Positions 37,901 to 48,894 of a stretch of 64,000 nucleotides of DNA are shown here, piece after piece (the stretch's first letter is position 1; every line of letters starts with the position of its first letter). The translations under genes and the position numbers were made by a program. The stretch is taken from NCBI GenBank assembly GCA_022496205.1, contig WTXD01000045.1, forward strand, positions 1 through 64,000. Direction: 5' to 3'. Origin of the DNA: Gloeopeniophorella convolvens (Eukaryota; Basidiomycota; Agaricomycetes; Russulales). The notes under the pieces are model-generated. The model saw only the letters and a program-made list of their open reading frames with translations. It did no database searches and was not told the origin of the DNA.

Positions 37901-38788
37901 ACATCTCTGGAACAGATCAGGGCATATTCATTACACGACGTTTTATCGACTACGAACTAACTTGTGCTCCCCTTTCTCGTGCCATCTCTTGGAATCATAA
38001 TGTACAGGAGCCGTGCCGCCGTATCGATGGTGCAGTGACGGCAAGATCAAGCACTCATGACTTCTTCCACCTAGGAAGACCGCCATTTGATTTTTCGAGG
38101 GCAACAATCTGCGCCTTGCCGTGTGGGGTAGATCAATGCGAGTACGTCATTGATCAGGGGGGTGCTGGACAAAGTCCCATTTCTTGGGGTGAGCTTTGGT
38201 TGAGGCGCGCAGCTGCGAACAGCCAAGGCCACGAGGAGAATTATTCCCGACTTGTTCGTACGAGCAGGGGGTCGAGCGAGCACTTGCCTAGGTCTGTGAC
38301 AGTACGATTCTTGGCGATCGTCACTGACCTTGTAATGGAGCTTAAATATTTCCAGAATTGTTCATCAGCGTCAAGGAAAGATGACGAGAAGCCCACAAGG
38401 CATCATCCTGAGAGGTTTCAATGCCGACACGGTGACCGCATGCGCTCAGCTCTACGTTCAAGTAAGCGATTGCACGTGAAACTTGGGACCACTTCTCTGA
38501 CTGGTGTAGATTGCCCTATAATTGGCGCCCGTGCCTCGGTCTCCCCAGCAGTTAGAATCAAGCAGAAAACGGCGTTATTCTATTGCAACGCGGATTCGTT
38601 GTCTCCCTATTCGCGGGAGCAGCTTCAATGATAATTCCGGTTGTGGCTAGCACACCCCACTGGATCGTGATGACTGCACAAATCTCATATATTCTGAGAG
38701 GCTGTATCTTTGGAGGCGTTCTACGGCGTCCCCTGGATAAGCATACCTTCTTCACTTGCAACACCACGACAACTTCACCTGGTCCCGC
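34953..38788. other. 3.8-kb gap between the two FAD2 genes
   Basis: Starts with the FAD2 copy 1 TATA element. Frames such as 36483..36860 (minus, with GGSASTRLAAALGQAAF) and 36821..37195 (plus) have no domain or splicing support. No mobile element was recognised that would explain the inverted arrangement. Confidence 0.45.
35046..35052 (-). promoter_or_regulatory. TATA box of FAD2 copy 1
   Basis: TATATAA on the minus strand about 95 nt upstream of the FAD2 copy 1 start codon. Confidence 0.4.
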
Positions 38789-40524
38789 ATGAAGGTTGCC
38801 CCTGCAGATAATGGTGTTGTTCGTGTCAAGCAAGAGCTGGTCGTCATCCCTGACCTCTCCATCAAGCAGCTGCTTGCTGTGATCCCGTAGGTCGATGCCT
38901 TTCGAAGTCCTGTTTCGTCAAAGGAACTCAGCGTACTCGCAGAAAGCACTGTTTCAAGAGATCACTCGTCCGTTCGTTCCGGTACATGTGAGTCGCGCTT
39001 GGCAACTTCCTCGTCACGGGCTAACGCAATATAGCCTGCAGGACGTCGCCGTAGTGCTCGCACTGTACAAGGCAACCAAATTCGTAGAGCCTCTGCTAAA
39101 CCCAGCTCACCTGTCCTTGCCCCATCCGAGCCTCTATTCACTTACCTACTTTGCTCTCTGGTCATTGTATGGCTTCTGCGCTGGTCTTTTCTCCATGGGT
39201 CTCTGGAACCTGGGGCATGAGTGTGGTCACCAGGCATTCTCACAGTACAAGACACTGAACCATATCGTCGGTTGGACCCTTCATTCGAGGTAGGTCACAT
39301 CTGCTTCTGTAATTTCGGGATTCCCTGAAACAAGGACGTGCACCAGTTTCGGCACTCCCTACCATCCATGGCGCATCACGCATTCCAAGCATCACGCATC
39401 AACGAATCATATGGCCCTAGATGAGAACTACATTCCTTGGACGCGCTCGCAGTACAATCTACCTCCGTTCAATCCCGAGGCAGAGAACATCGAAGGTTCT
39501 ATGAGCACTGAGAAGGTCATGAAGGAGCTCCGAGAGGCAGTCGGTGACACACCTATGGCTGCACTCTATGACACTGTTTTATATCTGGTGCGTCATCATA
39601 GCATCACTGATCCATCGTGTTCTTTCATATCTCTAGCCAGCCGCGCTGACGGTGCGCACTTTCAGGCAGTCGGCTTTCCCATGTACATGCTCCGAAATGC
39701 AGCTGGCCAACCTCGCTATCCCGCCGGGACGAGCCGTGAGTATCCGCCGCACTCGACCGATGAAACGCGCCTGACCCACCTCCTCCGCCCCAGACTTCGA
39801 CCCGCGCTCGCCGTTCTTCGCGCCTCATCACTTCTGGAAGGTCATCGTGTCCGACCTAGGCGTCTTCCTCTGGCTAGCCGCCCTCGGCGCCTCCGTTGCG
39901 CACTGGGGGCTCGCCGAGGTCTTCCGGGTGTACCTCGTGCCCTATGTCTGGTAATCTTTGCCTGCTCGACCGCCGCCTTGAACCCGCACGCTGACGCCCG
40001 GGGTTCCGCAGGGTGAACCACTGGATCGTGCTTATTACGTTCCTGCAGCACACGGACCCGGTCATCCCGCACTGGCGCGCGGAGTCACATACGTTTGTGC
40101 GCGGTGCGTTCTCGACGCTCAACCGCAGTCTCATGGGCGATCTCGGCCCTATCATGGGCTGGATTGGTGGCGTCGCGACGCACGGGCTGTCGGAGACGCA
40201 CATCGCGCATCATGTGTCGAGCATGATACCGCATTACAACGCGTGAGTACCTGGCTTGTATCGCGCCTGGCGACCTCTCTGACTATTATATGGCGTAGGT
40301 GGGAGGCTGCAGATGCTCTGCGAAAGCATGTTGCCCAGTACGGCGTCAAGGTCGACGGTGGGGCTGGCGGGTGGGCAGAGATGTACCGCGTGTTCAAGGA
40401 GTGCAAGTTCGTCGAAGACGAGGGTGGCGTGCTGTTCTGGAAGAACGGCAGTGGACTCGCCGCCGCCCGCGCGCTCTTCCAGAAGGAGGTCCCGAATGAC
40501 TCTGGCATTGAGGTCGAGAAATAG
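38789..40524 (+). CDS. FAD2: Delta-12 fatty acid desaturase (FAD2-type), copy 2
   Basis: Eight exons (38789..38886, 38943..38987, 39035..39289, 39347..39587, 39666..39735, 39794..39950, 40012..40242, 40299..40524) give 440 aa. Exon lengths equal those of copy 1 except exon 5, which is nine bases shorter. His boxes HECGH, HSKHH and HIAHH are intact, and the second is preceded by HPWRITH rather than HSWRITH. It has diverged clearly from copy 1, especially in exon 5 (the AVGFPMYML region) and exon 6, so this is not a recent duplication. It looks functional: no stops, and all splice sites are GT-AG. It could differ in substrate or expression; the sequence cannot say which. Confidence 0.9.
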
Positions 40525-41782
40525 AGGCTGGCCCACTGGCAGGGGGCAGCTCTCGAATTACCACAACTCTGTGTTAACGTATCTTTTCATTGACAACATT
40601 GTTAGGCTGTCGGACAGTATCTCAGACCAGTGGGAATCTTGCTGTAGCTAACACACATCGATATCTAATACGATAGACTCCTGTTTGATTGGTTGAGTCC
40701 AGGAGAGTCCTGGCAGGTTAAGTGGCAGGTTAAGATGTGATGAACGGTGTCGGTGGTGTCGGCCCGGTGCTATAGCCAATCGGCTATTTCCGAACGGTGC
40801 CGACGGCTTCTACCATCGCCGTTTCACCTCCAATCGACAAGGCTAGAGCAACGTCACTTGTTCACCACTTACGGCCACTGTGCACAACATCTGCGGCACC
40901 CTCAACCATCTCCACCGTTAATATAGCGTATGAAGGCCCCTTGTCTGCGACGGTCCCTGGAACTCCGCGCTTCACTCTTGACTCACTAGGGAATAGGGTG
41001 CACCCTAACTTGCTGCAGTGTCGCCATCGCAGCTTCTCAGAGCCCTTGCGACGACTCGAACGCGCCTCCATGCTGATTAAGATGAACGCGCGCTTCATGT
41101 GCTCACCCTCTCTTTCTCCGAGGGCGGTCTGGACTCCCGGTTCCAAGCTTAGACACCGCTCGCCTCTGGGAATCACTGGCGGGCCCTGTTCGATATTGTT
41201 GCACTCCACAGTGAGCTCACCCTCCGGGTCTAAGCCATATTCGCTCACAGCGTCGTCGAGGATCATCACAGCTCATTATAACCACGTCGCGTACCTGCCG
41301 GCAGAGATGCAGCGCAACCGCACCCGTCGATGAAACACTCGATGCGCAGCAACCCTGCCGTACACCAGCCGTACTCTTCTCCCGGCTGACGCGCACGAGC
41401 ACAAGCAGCCACGGGCGAAACCACCCGCCCGCCTTCTATCTCTCTCGCCACCCGCGCATGCTTCTGCAGATATGGGAACCGCGCTGCGATACGACGCCCC
41501 AGCAACGCAACAGGAAGCCACTTCGCGGCGCCCATGCGCAGGCGCGAGCCACCGCTCCGCCGAAGGGTGCATGCCGACATTCCCGTGCGCCTGCAATCGG
41601 CGCGACTCGACGCGCCTGGGCCGGCTGACCAAGGCCTCTGGCATCCGCTGCAGCGCAGGCCCCCGCGCCCCACCCGCAGGTTAAATCGCGCTCCGCGCAG
41701 GCCTCCCATTGGCGTCGTGAGCCTCAGCCTGCCCGCCGAACCTCCCAAAAAAAAAAACAATAACACACTCCCGGTCCATCTC
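40525..41782. other. Intergenic before the F-box pair
   Basis: Contains the 12-bp direct repeat and two overlapping open frames (40797..41333 plus, 178 codons; 40862..41269 minus, 136 codons). Neither is recognisable; the minus one has a genuine ATG and could be an exon. GC content rises sharply towards 41.7 kb. Confidence 0.4.
40711..40734. repeat. Short direct repeat, two 12-bp copies
   Basis: Two adjacent perfect copies of TGGCAGGTTAAG, about 190 bp downstream of FAD2 copy 2. Too short to call a functional element. Confidence 0.5.
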
Positions 41783-43576
41783 ATGGTGCGCCGCGGCCTG
41801 ACGCTGACGGCCCTGCCCGAGGAGCTGCTCGTGAAGATCATCGACCTCGGCGACGAAGCCTCCGTACTCACCTGCTCGAACGTGCGCCGCGCCGCCTCCT
41901 CCGGGCCCCGGCCCCTCCCCGCGCGCGCCCAGACTAACGCCCCTCGCCCGCACAGACCTGCCGCGCGCTCCGCGCGGCCATCGAAGGCGCCGCGCGCCTG
42001 CGCTACCGGCGCGCGCTAGCCGCAACAGGCATGCGCGACGCGCCGCTGCGCGGACCGCCACTCGCGCCCGACCGCCTGCGGCTGCTCGACGCGCACGAGC
42101 GCGCGTGGCGCCGGCTGCGCTGGGCGGAGGGCGCGACGGTGCCGCTGCTTGTGGGCTGGCGCCCGCCGTGCGCGGTCTCGGGCGGCGTGCTGGTGTTCCG
42201 GCGGCCCGGCGCGGGCGCGCAGGTGCAGGAGCTGCTGTGCGTGCGCACGCCGTCGCGGCTGCGCGGGGTCGAGCTGCGGTGCTGGAAGGTGCGGCTGCCG
42301 GCGGAGGCGCGGGACGTGTGCGTCGACGCGGCGCAGGACGTGCTGGTGTATATATGCGCGTGCGCTGCGTTCCTGACGAGCCTTCTCCGGTGCGGGGCTC
42401 ATGCGTTCTTGTTGCAGAGATGGGAGGATATGTGCGCGCAGGCTCTTCTCGAGTGGCGCGCACCCGGACGTGCGGCACGGTGGTACCGTGCCCCCGGCCA
42501 ACTGGAAGCCCTGCCTGGGCACAATGCGCCTCTGCGGGCCGCACGTCGCCATCGCGTCCGACCAAGGGTTCTACATCTCGACATGGAACTGGCAGACCGG
42601 CGCGCGCGTCTCGGAGTATGTGAGTGGCGCCTGCTCCCGCGCCGCCGCCCCGCCCCGTCCGTCCGCTCACGTAACGCTCGACAGCTCGCGACGCTGCAGT
42701 CCCCCGCGTTCGAGTTCCTCGACGCGGAGCACATCGTGTTCCCCGGCGTCACCGAGCACCAGCTCTGCGTCTACCACGTGCGCGACTTTCCGCCGTTCCG
42801 CGCGCCGCAGCCGACGCCGCCGAGCGTGCGCTGCGGGCACGTCTTCCTCCCGCCGCCGAGCCGGAAGGGCGCGGGCCCGCACGCGCTGCACTTTAGCACT
42901 AACACGCTGAGCACGTGCGTGCCGCGGCCTACAGACGACGCCGACGCCGACGACAACGCCGAGGGTGCGCCGTTCTACGCCGAGCCGGGGCACCGCGTGC
43001 TCGTCGTGCACCGCAGCACGCCCGCGATGCGCGGCGGCGAGCGCGGGCACGAACACACCGTGCTGCACGTGTGCGTGCGCGCGCTGCTGCGCGCCGCGAC
43101 GCCCGCGCGCGTCCCGCCAGCAGGGCAGGTCGCCGCGCCGTGCGCGCCGCGGCCCGCGCGCCTGCTCCGCGCGCCCGCGCCGCCGCACTTTGCGCCGCCG
43201 GGCCCCGACGGCGCGCTGCCGCTGCCGCTGTTCGGCGCGTGCGGCGCGCGGGCGGTCGGCGTGCGCCCCGCGGTGCACGGCGGGCGGCTCGTGCTGCGCG
43301 TCGCGGATTTCCATGGCGGGCGCGCGGCGCGCGGGCACGCGGCGCAGGCGAAGGATGCGGGGCGCGCGCCGGGGTTCTTTGAGCGGGCGGTGCCGCTGCC
43401 GCCTGCGATGCAGGAGGTGGGCGGGCGCGGGGTGGAGAGCGTGCTGTGCGAGGATGCGATTTTGTTTATGCGGGTGCGTGGTGGTGGGTCTGGTTTACTG
43501 CTGCGGCTCACATGGGCGTTGGCAGGTTGTCCCCGGGCACGATGTCATCGCGGACGCATACTGGTATATTTTCTGA
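41783..43576 (+). CDS. F-box-like protein, paralogue 1
   Basis: Exons 41783..41881, 41956..42347, 42418..42619, 42685..43473 and 43526..43576 give 510 aa. The N-terminus matches the F-box pattern: LTALPEELLVKIIDLGD followed, across the first intron, by TCRALRAAI. The rest lacks recognisable WD40 or LRR repeats but shares blocks with the next gene, such as CAVSGGVLVF, ARDVCVDAAQD, MRLCGPHVAIASDQGFYIS and the C-terminal SVLCEDAILF with an aromatic WYIF end. F-box proteins link substrates to SCF ubiquitin ligases via Skp1; the substrate is unknown. Third codon positions are almost all G or C, producing many false ORFs on both strands. The boundary at 42347/42418 is the least certain. Confidence 0.75.
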
Positions 43577-44598
43577 GATGTATCCTTCAAGAGAAACGAA
43601 CATGCGCGGCGTTTGTATCTGTTACACAGACATTGGTGCGGGTTCCTGGGCGGTGTATAGTTCTGCAGTGTAGTATCCGAGTCTGAGTGTATTCTACTAC
43701 GAAGTGTATGTATCCAAGGCCATGCATGCTTCCAGCTTCTTGCTTTCCGATCAGCTTCGTCTAACAGTCTGACTCGATCGGAGGTCCTCGCAGGAGTCAA
43801 TCTGGGCTGCGAAGCGTTGGTGTACGTCTCCCGAGACGGAGTTCGTGAGTGACAGACTTTTGGCTCCTTGCTCTCCCTGCGCCACATATCGATCCGAGTC
43901 GGACTCCAACGCCCAGCAACACCATCGTCGGCTCCTGTGCGCCCTCAACTCAAAGCATGGGCCCGTCGAAGGCACTGTCCTTGGCGGCGTCGAGGCCTGG
44001 CGTCGCCCGACCGCGAAGGAGGCATTGCACCACGAGAGGCTTCATTAAGATGGCCTGGACTTGGATGTGGTCAACGCAGGACCGAGAGAGACTGCGCCGG
44101 TATCCGAGATGCATGTTCGGATCACGGATTGGCCGACTCGCTCAGAGTCTCCATCAAGGCCTCGCATGGCCCCGACCACGGGCCCACTTGTTTTTCTCTC
44201 CACCTCCACAGAGCGGTGCAAAGCACCTCGTCGGCCTCACCTTCGGACCGCAGAACGCAGACCCAAAGAGGCAGTCGGGGTGTTCCCCACTCTCGGACCG
44301 TTGGCTGAAACGACCCTCGCCACGCGCGGGGCCCTCGGACGTTCTGCGCGTCTGCGAACTGCGGCCCCTTGAAGAACCCGGCCCATCTTCGCAGACGACC
44401 ACCTGGATTTCTCCGGCTCGCGGCACAGAATGGCGCAGCGCAGCGTCGACTGGGCCAATCTAGATCTGGCAGGAACGCACGCCTGACGATCCGTTGGGGA
44501 TCTCTTCCATTCTCTTAAAGCCCCTCCCGCCCCAGCGCCCTGCCGCCGTCGATGTCCTCGACTTTAAGCTGCACCCCTGAGCGCCCGCGACCCCCGCC
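43577..44598. other. Intergenic between the F-box paralogues
   Basis: All three plus frames are open for 100-200 codons between 43.85 and 44.46 kb, a GC-bias effect. Fragments look partly protein-like but no model is supported. TTAAAG and TTTAAG elements sit 85 and 35 nt before the paralogue 2 start. Confidence 0.4.
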
Positions 44599-46575
44599 AT
44601 GACCATGACCACGACCACGACCACGACACCCGCACCGCATCTGCTCGCCCTCCCCACCGAGCTCGTCCTCAAGATCCTCGAGTCCGGGGACCACCACGCC
44701 ATCCTCGCCGCCAAAAGCGTACGTGCTGCCTCCCGTGCTCGCTCGATACGCTCCTGACACGCTGCACCGCACAGACATGCCGGTCCCTGTACGCACTCGT
44801 TGCAGGCTCCGTGAGCCTGCAGTACGCGCTCGCGCTCGCCGCCGCAGGCATGCGCGACGGCGCGCCCTCCGCCCTCGGCAAGGCCCAGCGCCTCGCCATG
44901 CTCTCCGCGCACACCGCCGCCTGGCGCTCGCTCGCGCCGGCCACCAGCGCCCCGCTCGATGCACTCGCCGGCTGGGGCACCCCCGTCGCCGTGTCCGGCG
45001 GCGTGCTTGCGTTCCGCGCACCCGCGCGCCTGAAGCGCGACGTCCCGGACGAGGGGGAGGAGCTCCTCCTGCTCCGCGCGCCGTCGGCGCTGCGCGGCGT
45101 ATCGATGCGGCGCTGGACGGTGGCGCTCCCGCGCGGGACGCGTGACGTCTGCATCGACGCGGCGCAGGACCTGTTGATATGCCACTCTGGGTGCGTCCCC
45201 ATCGCCTCTGGCTCCATGCGCGCGGCTAATGCTCACGGCGCGTTAGCACCAAGACCTTCCACGCACTCTCGCTGTCCACGGGCACGCCCCACCCGCTTGC
45301 GCAGCGCGCCAGCCCCTTCGAAGCGACGAACAGCTGGCGCTACCGCACAGGCAGCATGCGGCTCTGCGGCGCGCACCTCGCGCTCGCCTCCGAGCAGGGC
45401 CTCTACATCTCCGTCTTCGCCTGGCGCTCCGGCGCACACATCTCGGACTTTGTGCGTCCACCTCCCTCCCCGCGCCCCAACTCACACTTACCCCCCCGCA
45501 ACGACAGATGGCCGCGCTCGAGGGCTCGACCTTCGACTTCCTCGACGCGCACCACGTGCTCTTCCCGAGCGCCGCGGACGACAGCCTCTACGTCTACGAC
45601 GTGCGCGCGATGCCGCCGCTGCGCGCGCGCCGGCCCAAGGCGCGCGGCACGCACTGCTTCGAGCTCGCGCCGGCGCAGCTCCGCGCAGGCGACATGATCG
45701 ACGTGCGCTGCGCACCCGCAGGCAGCCCGGACGGCGCGTTCGCCGGCGTGGACGCGGACGCGGAGCGCGCCGTCCGCGTGCACGCGCTAGCAGGCGGCGC
45801 GCAGCTCCACGTCCGCGCGCGCGCGCTGCTCCGCTGGGCCGCGGCGCACCCCGCGCCGCCCGGCGCGTGCGTCGTCGTGCCGTGGGCTGCGTGGGGCGGC
45901 GCGGGCGCGCGGGTCGTCGTCGGCGGGGCGGATGCGGATGTGGATGCGGATGCGGCGGGGTCCGCGTGCGGCGCGCGCGTGGCGAGGGTGTGTGCGGGCG
46001 GGACGCGGCTCGCGGTGGCGGACTACCACCCCGCGCGCGTGCGGGCTGCGGGGCTGAGCGAGCACGCGCGGAGGGCAGAGCGCGGTGTAGCGCTGCAGGG
46101 CCGCGCGGGCAAGGAGTGCGCGCCGGGGTCCGCGGCGCGCGTGCGCTCGAAGAGCGTCCCGTTGCCCATCGTACGTCCCGCCTGGCCGTGTTCTCGGCGC
46201 GTATGGTACACACAGCTGACTACTGGCCCGCCAGTTCACGAGCAGCCTCGCTGCGCGCTCGCGCTCCGCCACCTCGCTCCTGCGCGACCTCATCCTCGGC
46301 GCGCCCGCGCACGTCCCGGCGCCCGTGCGCGTCCCGACGCGCAGCAGCGGCGCGAAGCTGCGCTTCTCGGAGGCGGAGATCGGCGTTCCTGAGGGGATGC
46401 GGGGGGTGGAGGGGCTGTCGGTGCTGTTGTGCGAGGACGCGGTGCTGCTCTATAAGGTGCGTTTTTTTTTCTGCGCGGTTCCTTTGTTGTGCGGGGTTTT
46501 TGATGCGTCGGTGGTCGGTGCTAGGTCGCGCCTGGGAGTGATGCGATTGAGGCTGCGCATTGGTATACCTTTTGA
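44599..46575 (+). CDS. F-box-like protein, paralogue 2
   Basis: Exons 44599..44718, 44775..45190, 45247..45451, 45508..46170, 46235..46456 and 46525..46575 give 558 aa. A Thr-rich start leads into the F-box (LLALPTELVLKILESGD then TCRSLYALV). Blocks shared with the upstream paralogue include VAVSGGVLAFRAP, RGTRDVCIDAAQD, MRLCGAHLALASEQGLYIS, FDFLDAHHVLFP, LSVLLCEDAVLLYK and a final WYTF. It has one more intron (46171..46234) than paralogue 1 within the homologous 3' region. No stop codons interrupt the model. Likely an SCF adaptor; target unknown. The pair is a tandem duplication in the most GC-rich part of the window. Confidence 0.77.
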
Positions 46576-47025
46576 GGCGCGTGTGGGTGAGAGAGGAGGG
46601 GGTGTATACTGGACTTTAGACTCGGAGACCATCTGTAGCGATACCATACCATGCACGGAATCAAATCTAGACTTGTGAAGATGCCAATTAGTGTGTTATG
46701 CGACGCGCGCGTTTGAAGTCAACGGCAGGACGGGTTGGAATCGGGTCGGAGCGAGATGCTCGCCTTGGACGCGCCAGAACTTTGGGATATTCCAAACACG
46801 ATTGCATTACGAGGCCGATTCCACACAAACACTAGCACTTTATACCGACACTACACGAGACTATACACCATATACTCACCGTAATATAACCGACAGCTAC
46901 AAGGACTACACTCGCGGACCAACCTCCCAACTACGCATGCATACTACATGCACCATCTATACGGTGCGCGGCACCCGACACCCGAAAACCGGACGCGTGC
47001 CCAACAGCACCCCCACGCCGCCGCT
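46576..47025. other. Convergent 3' region of F-box paralogue 2 and CCCH-D
   Basis: The two genes run tail to tail here, leaving about 450 bp for both 3' ends. No gene was seen. Confidence 0.5.
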
Positions 47026-48894
47026 CTACACCAAGCTCTGCAAAAGGCCCACTGTCAGCACCCGCCAACACCTGCCACCAGCACGCGCGCAAACTCACCT
47101 GCCCACGGGCGTGCCCCTTGAAGAAGAGCTCCTTCTTCCTCGGCGCGACGCCGAGCTCCAGCACGGGCGGCTCCGCGACGGTCATCCGGCGCCCGCCAGC
47201 AACCCTGTGAGGCTCCTGCGGCGCGCGCGGGCTGAACACGACGCGCGCCGCCGCGTCGTCACGGGGCTCCGCGGGGGCCGCCGGCTCCGCGTCCGGGCGC
47301 CGCATGTGCACCGCGACGTGCGGCGCGGGCCTGAACACGTCGAGCCCGATCGGCGCATGCCAGTCCCCCGGCTGGTCGAAGTAGCCCGCCGGCGTCTCGT
47401 AGATGGGCGCGGCGGGCAGGGCGGGCGCCTCCGACTCCGATGCGTGGCCGCGCGCGGGGAGCACGTCGACCTGCGGGTGCTTGAGCGGGCACGGCGCGGC
47501 GGGGTACCGGCACCGCGGGTAGGTCAGGCACGGCGTGTACTTGACGTCTAGCACCGGGGCGACGCGTCAGCACGAAGGACGCGCGCGAAGGGGGGGAGGA
47601 AGGGCAGACGCACAAGGCGTGATGAGCGCCGGGTGCGCGTAGCGGCACGCGTCGGGCGCGTGCGGGCACAGGCCCTGCACGAAGCCCCAGCAGTGCGCGG
47701 CGCGGCTGCTAGTGCTCGCGGAGCGCGAGCCGGACGCGGATACGCCGAGCGTCGGGCCGCCCGAGCTGGGCGTCGAGCGGCCCGAACGCGGGGTCCACTC
47801 GAGCGCGGGGTCGTGGATGCTAGCGCACACGGGGCGCGTCATGTCAGCCGTGATCAGGGGCGGCGGGGAGGAGGCAGGGCGGGACGCACAAGCCGCAGCG
47901 CGGGCCCCAGGGGCACCAGCCGCCGTTGAGCGTGTAGTGCCGGCACGGCGTCGTCTTCCACGCCATGTCGCCGCGCTGGGGCGGCATCATCGTCGCAGCC
48001 TGGTTGTACGCGTTGGTGTAGGGCCTGCGGAGAGGCGCGTGCTGCGCGGGCACTAGCGCGCGCTGGAACTGCGGCTCCGGGGGCTGCGCCGCGGCGCTGG
48101 GGAACTGTGCGATCACCTCCCAGGGCGATGCGCGCGCGGCGTGGAACTGCGAGGCCGCGGAGGGCTGCTGCTTGGTCGGCTGGGGGAGCTGCGTGCCGGC
48201 CTGGAGGTGGTTCTGCGCGCGTTGGAGGCGGGCGGTGAGCTGAGAGAGCGGCGGCAGCGCGTAGGGGTTCGCGTCGAGGTTGGGCACCGGGATCGAGTAC
48301 TCGGAGCTCATCGCCTGGATTTTAGCCTTCTGCACGTCGACCTGTCTCTGGAGCCACGTGCGATAGGTGGCAAGCCCATCTGCTGATGCTGATTGATCAG
48401 GAGTGCGGAAGGTGCGAAGGACCGTGAGGCTCACCTTGATCCATACCATTAGTACTAGCCTGGGACATCTTGAACACGGCTTGAGCGACGTGGGCCTGCA
48501 TCATCGCTTGCTCGGCCGACATGCCGTAGCCAGTGACTGGTGCTTGAGCAGAGGCAGGAGTCGTCGGGACGGTGATGCGGGCAGGCGGCGCAGCCGGGAT
48601 GTGGCGGAAGTGGCAATTTGTGTTGCGGCACCGCTCGCGAGAGCCGTACCTGCACGGCGCAGAGGTGCTGATGTTCATTGCCGCCTTTTGCGCGTAGGTG
48701 GGCTGTGCGGGAGCAGCGGACTCCGGTGCGCCGTGAGCGGGAGAGGACTGGTTGTGCTGGAACCGGCAGTGGTCGTTGCCGCAGTTTTCGCGGGTGCCAT
48801 ATCGGCAGGGCTTGGCTGCGAGACAGATGAATAGCGGAGCGGGTGAGTGAAACAGAGACTTACGGAAGGATTTAAACGAGGCAGTGGTAGCCAT
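47026..48894 (-). CDS. Five-finger CCCH zinc-finger protein (CCCH-D)
   Basis: Six exons (48894..48864, 48815..48435, 48382..47890, 47819..47614, 47547..47099, 47037..47026) give 523 aa. Five CCCH fingers: C14/C22/C27/H31 and C65/C73/C78/H82 (both X7-X4-X3), C284/C294/C300/H304 (X9-X5-X3), C345/C353/C360/H364 (X7-X6-X3) and C377/C383/C390/H394 (X5-X6-X3). Between fingers 2 and 3 lie a charged helix and a Gln/Pro-rich linker. Fingers 3-5 align with the three fingers of CCCH-C, with a phase-2 intron in finger 3 and a phase-1 intron before KYTPC in both. Exon 1 (31 nt) and the last exon (12 nt, Ser-Leu-Val-stop) are very small. Probable RNA-binding regulator; target unknown. Confidence 0.85.

Noticed and set aside
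40797..41333. 178-codon plus-strand ORF before the F-box pair
   Set aside because: Opens at a GTG, has no motif, and overlaps an equally open minus-strand frame.
41681..43511. Long minus-strand ORFs (329, 223 and 178 codons) opposite the F-box paralogue 1
   Set aside because: Composition is Arg/Ala/Pro/Gly only, a consequence of extreme GC bias; the plus-strand model has F-box motifs, matched paralogue exons and proper splice sites.
45488..46293. Minus-strand ORFs of 168-241 codons opposite F-box paralogue 2
   Set aside because: Same GC-driven shadow effect; the plus strand has conserved exons.
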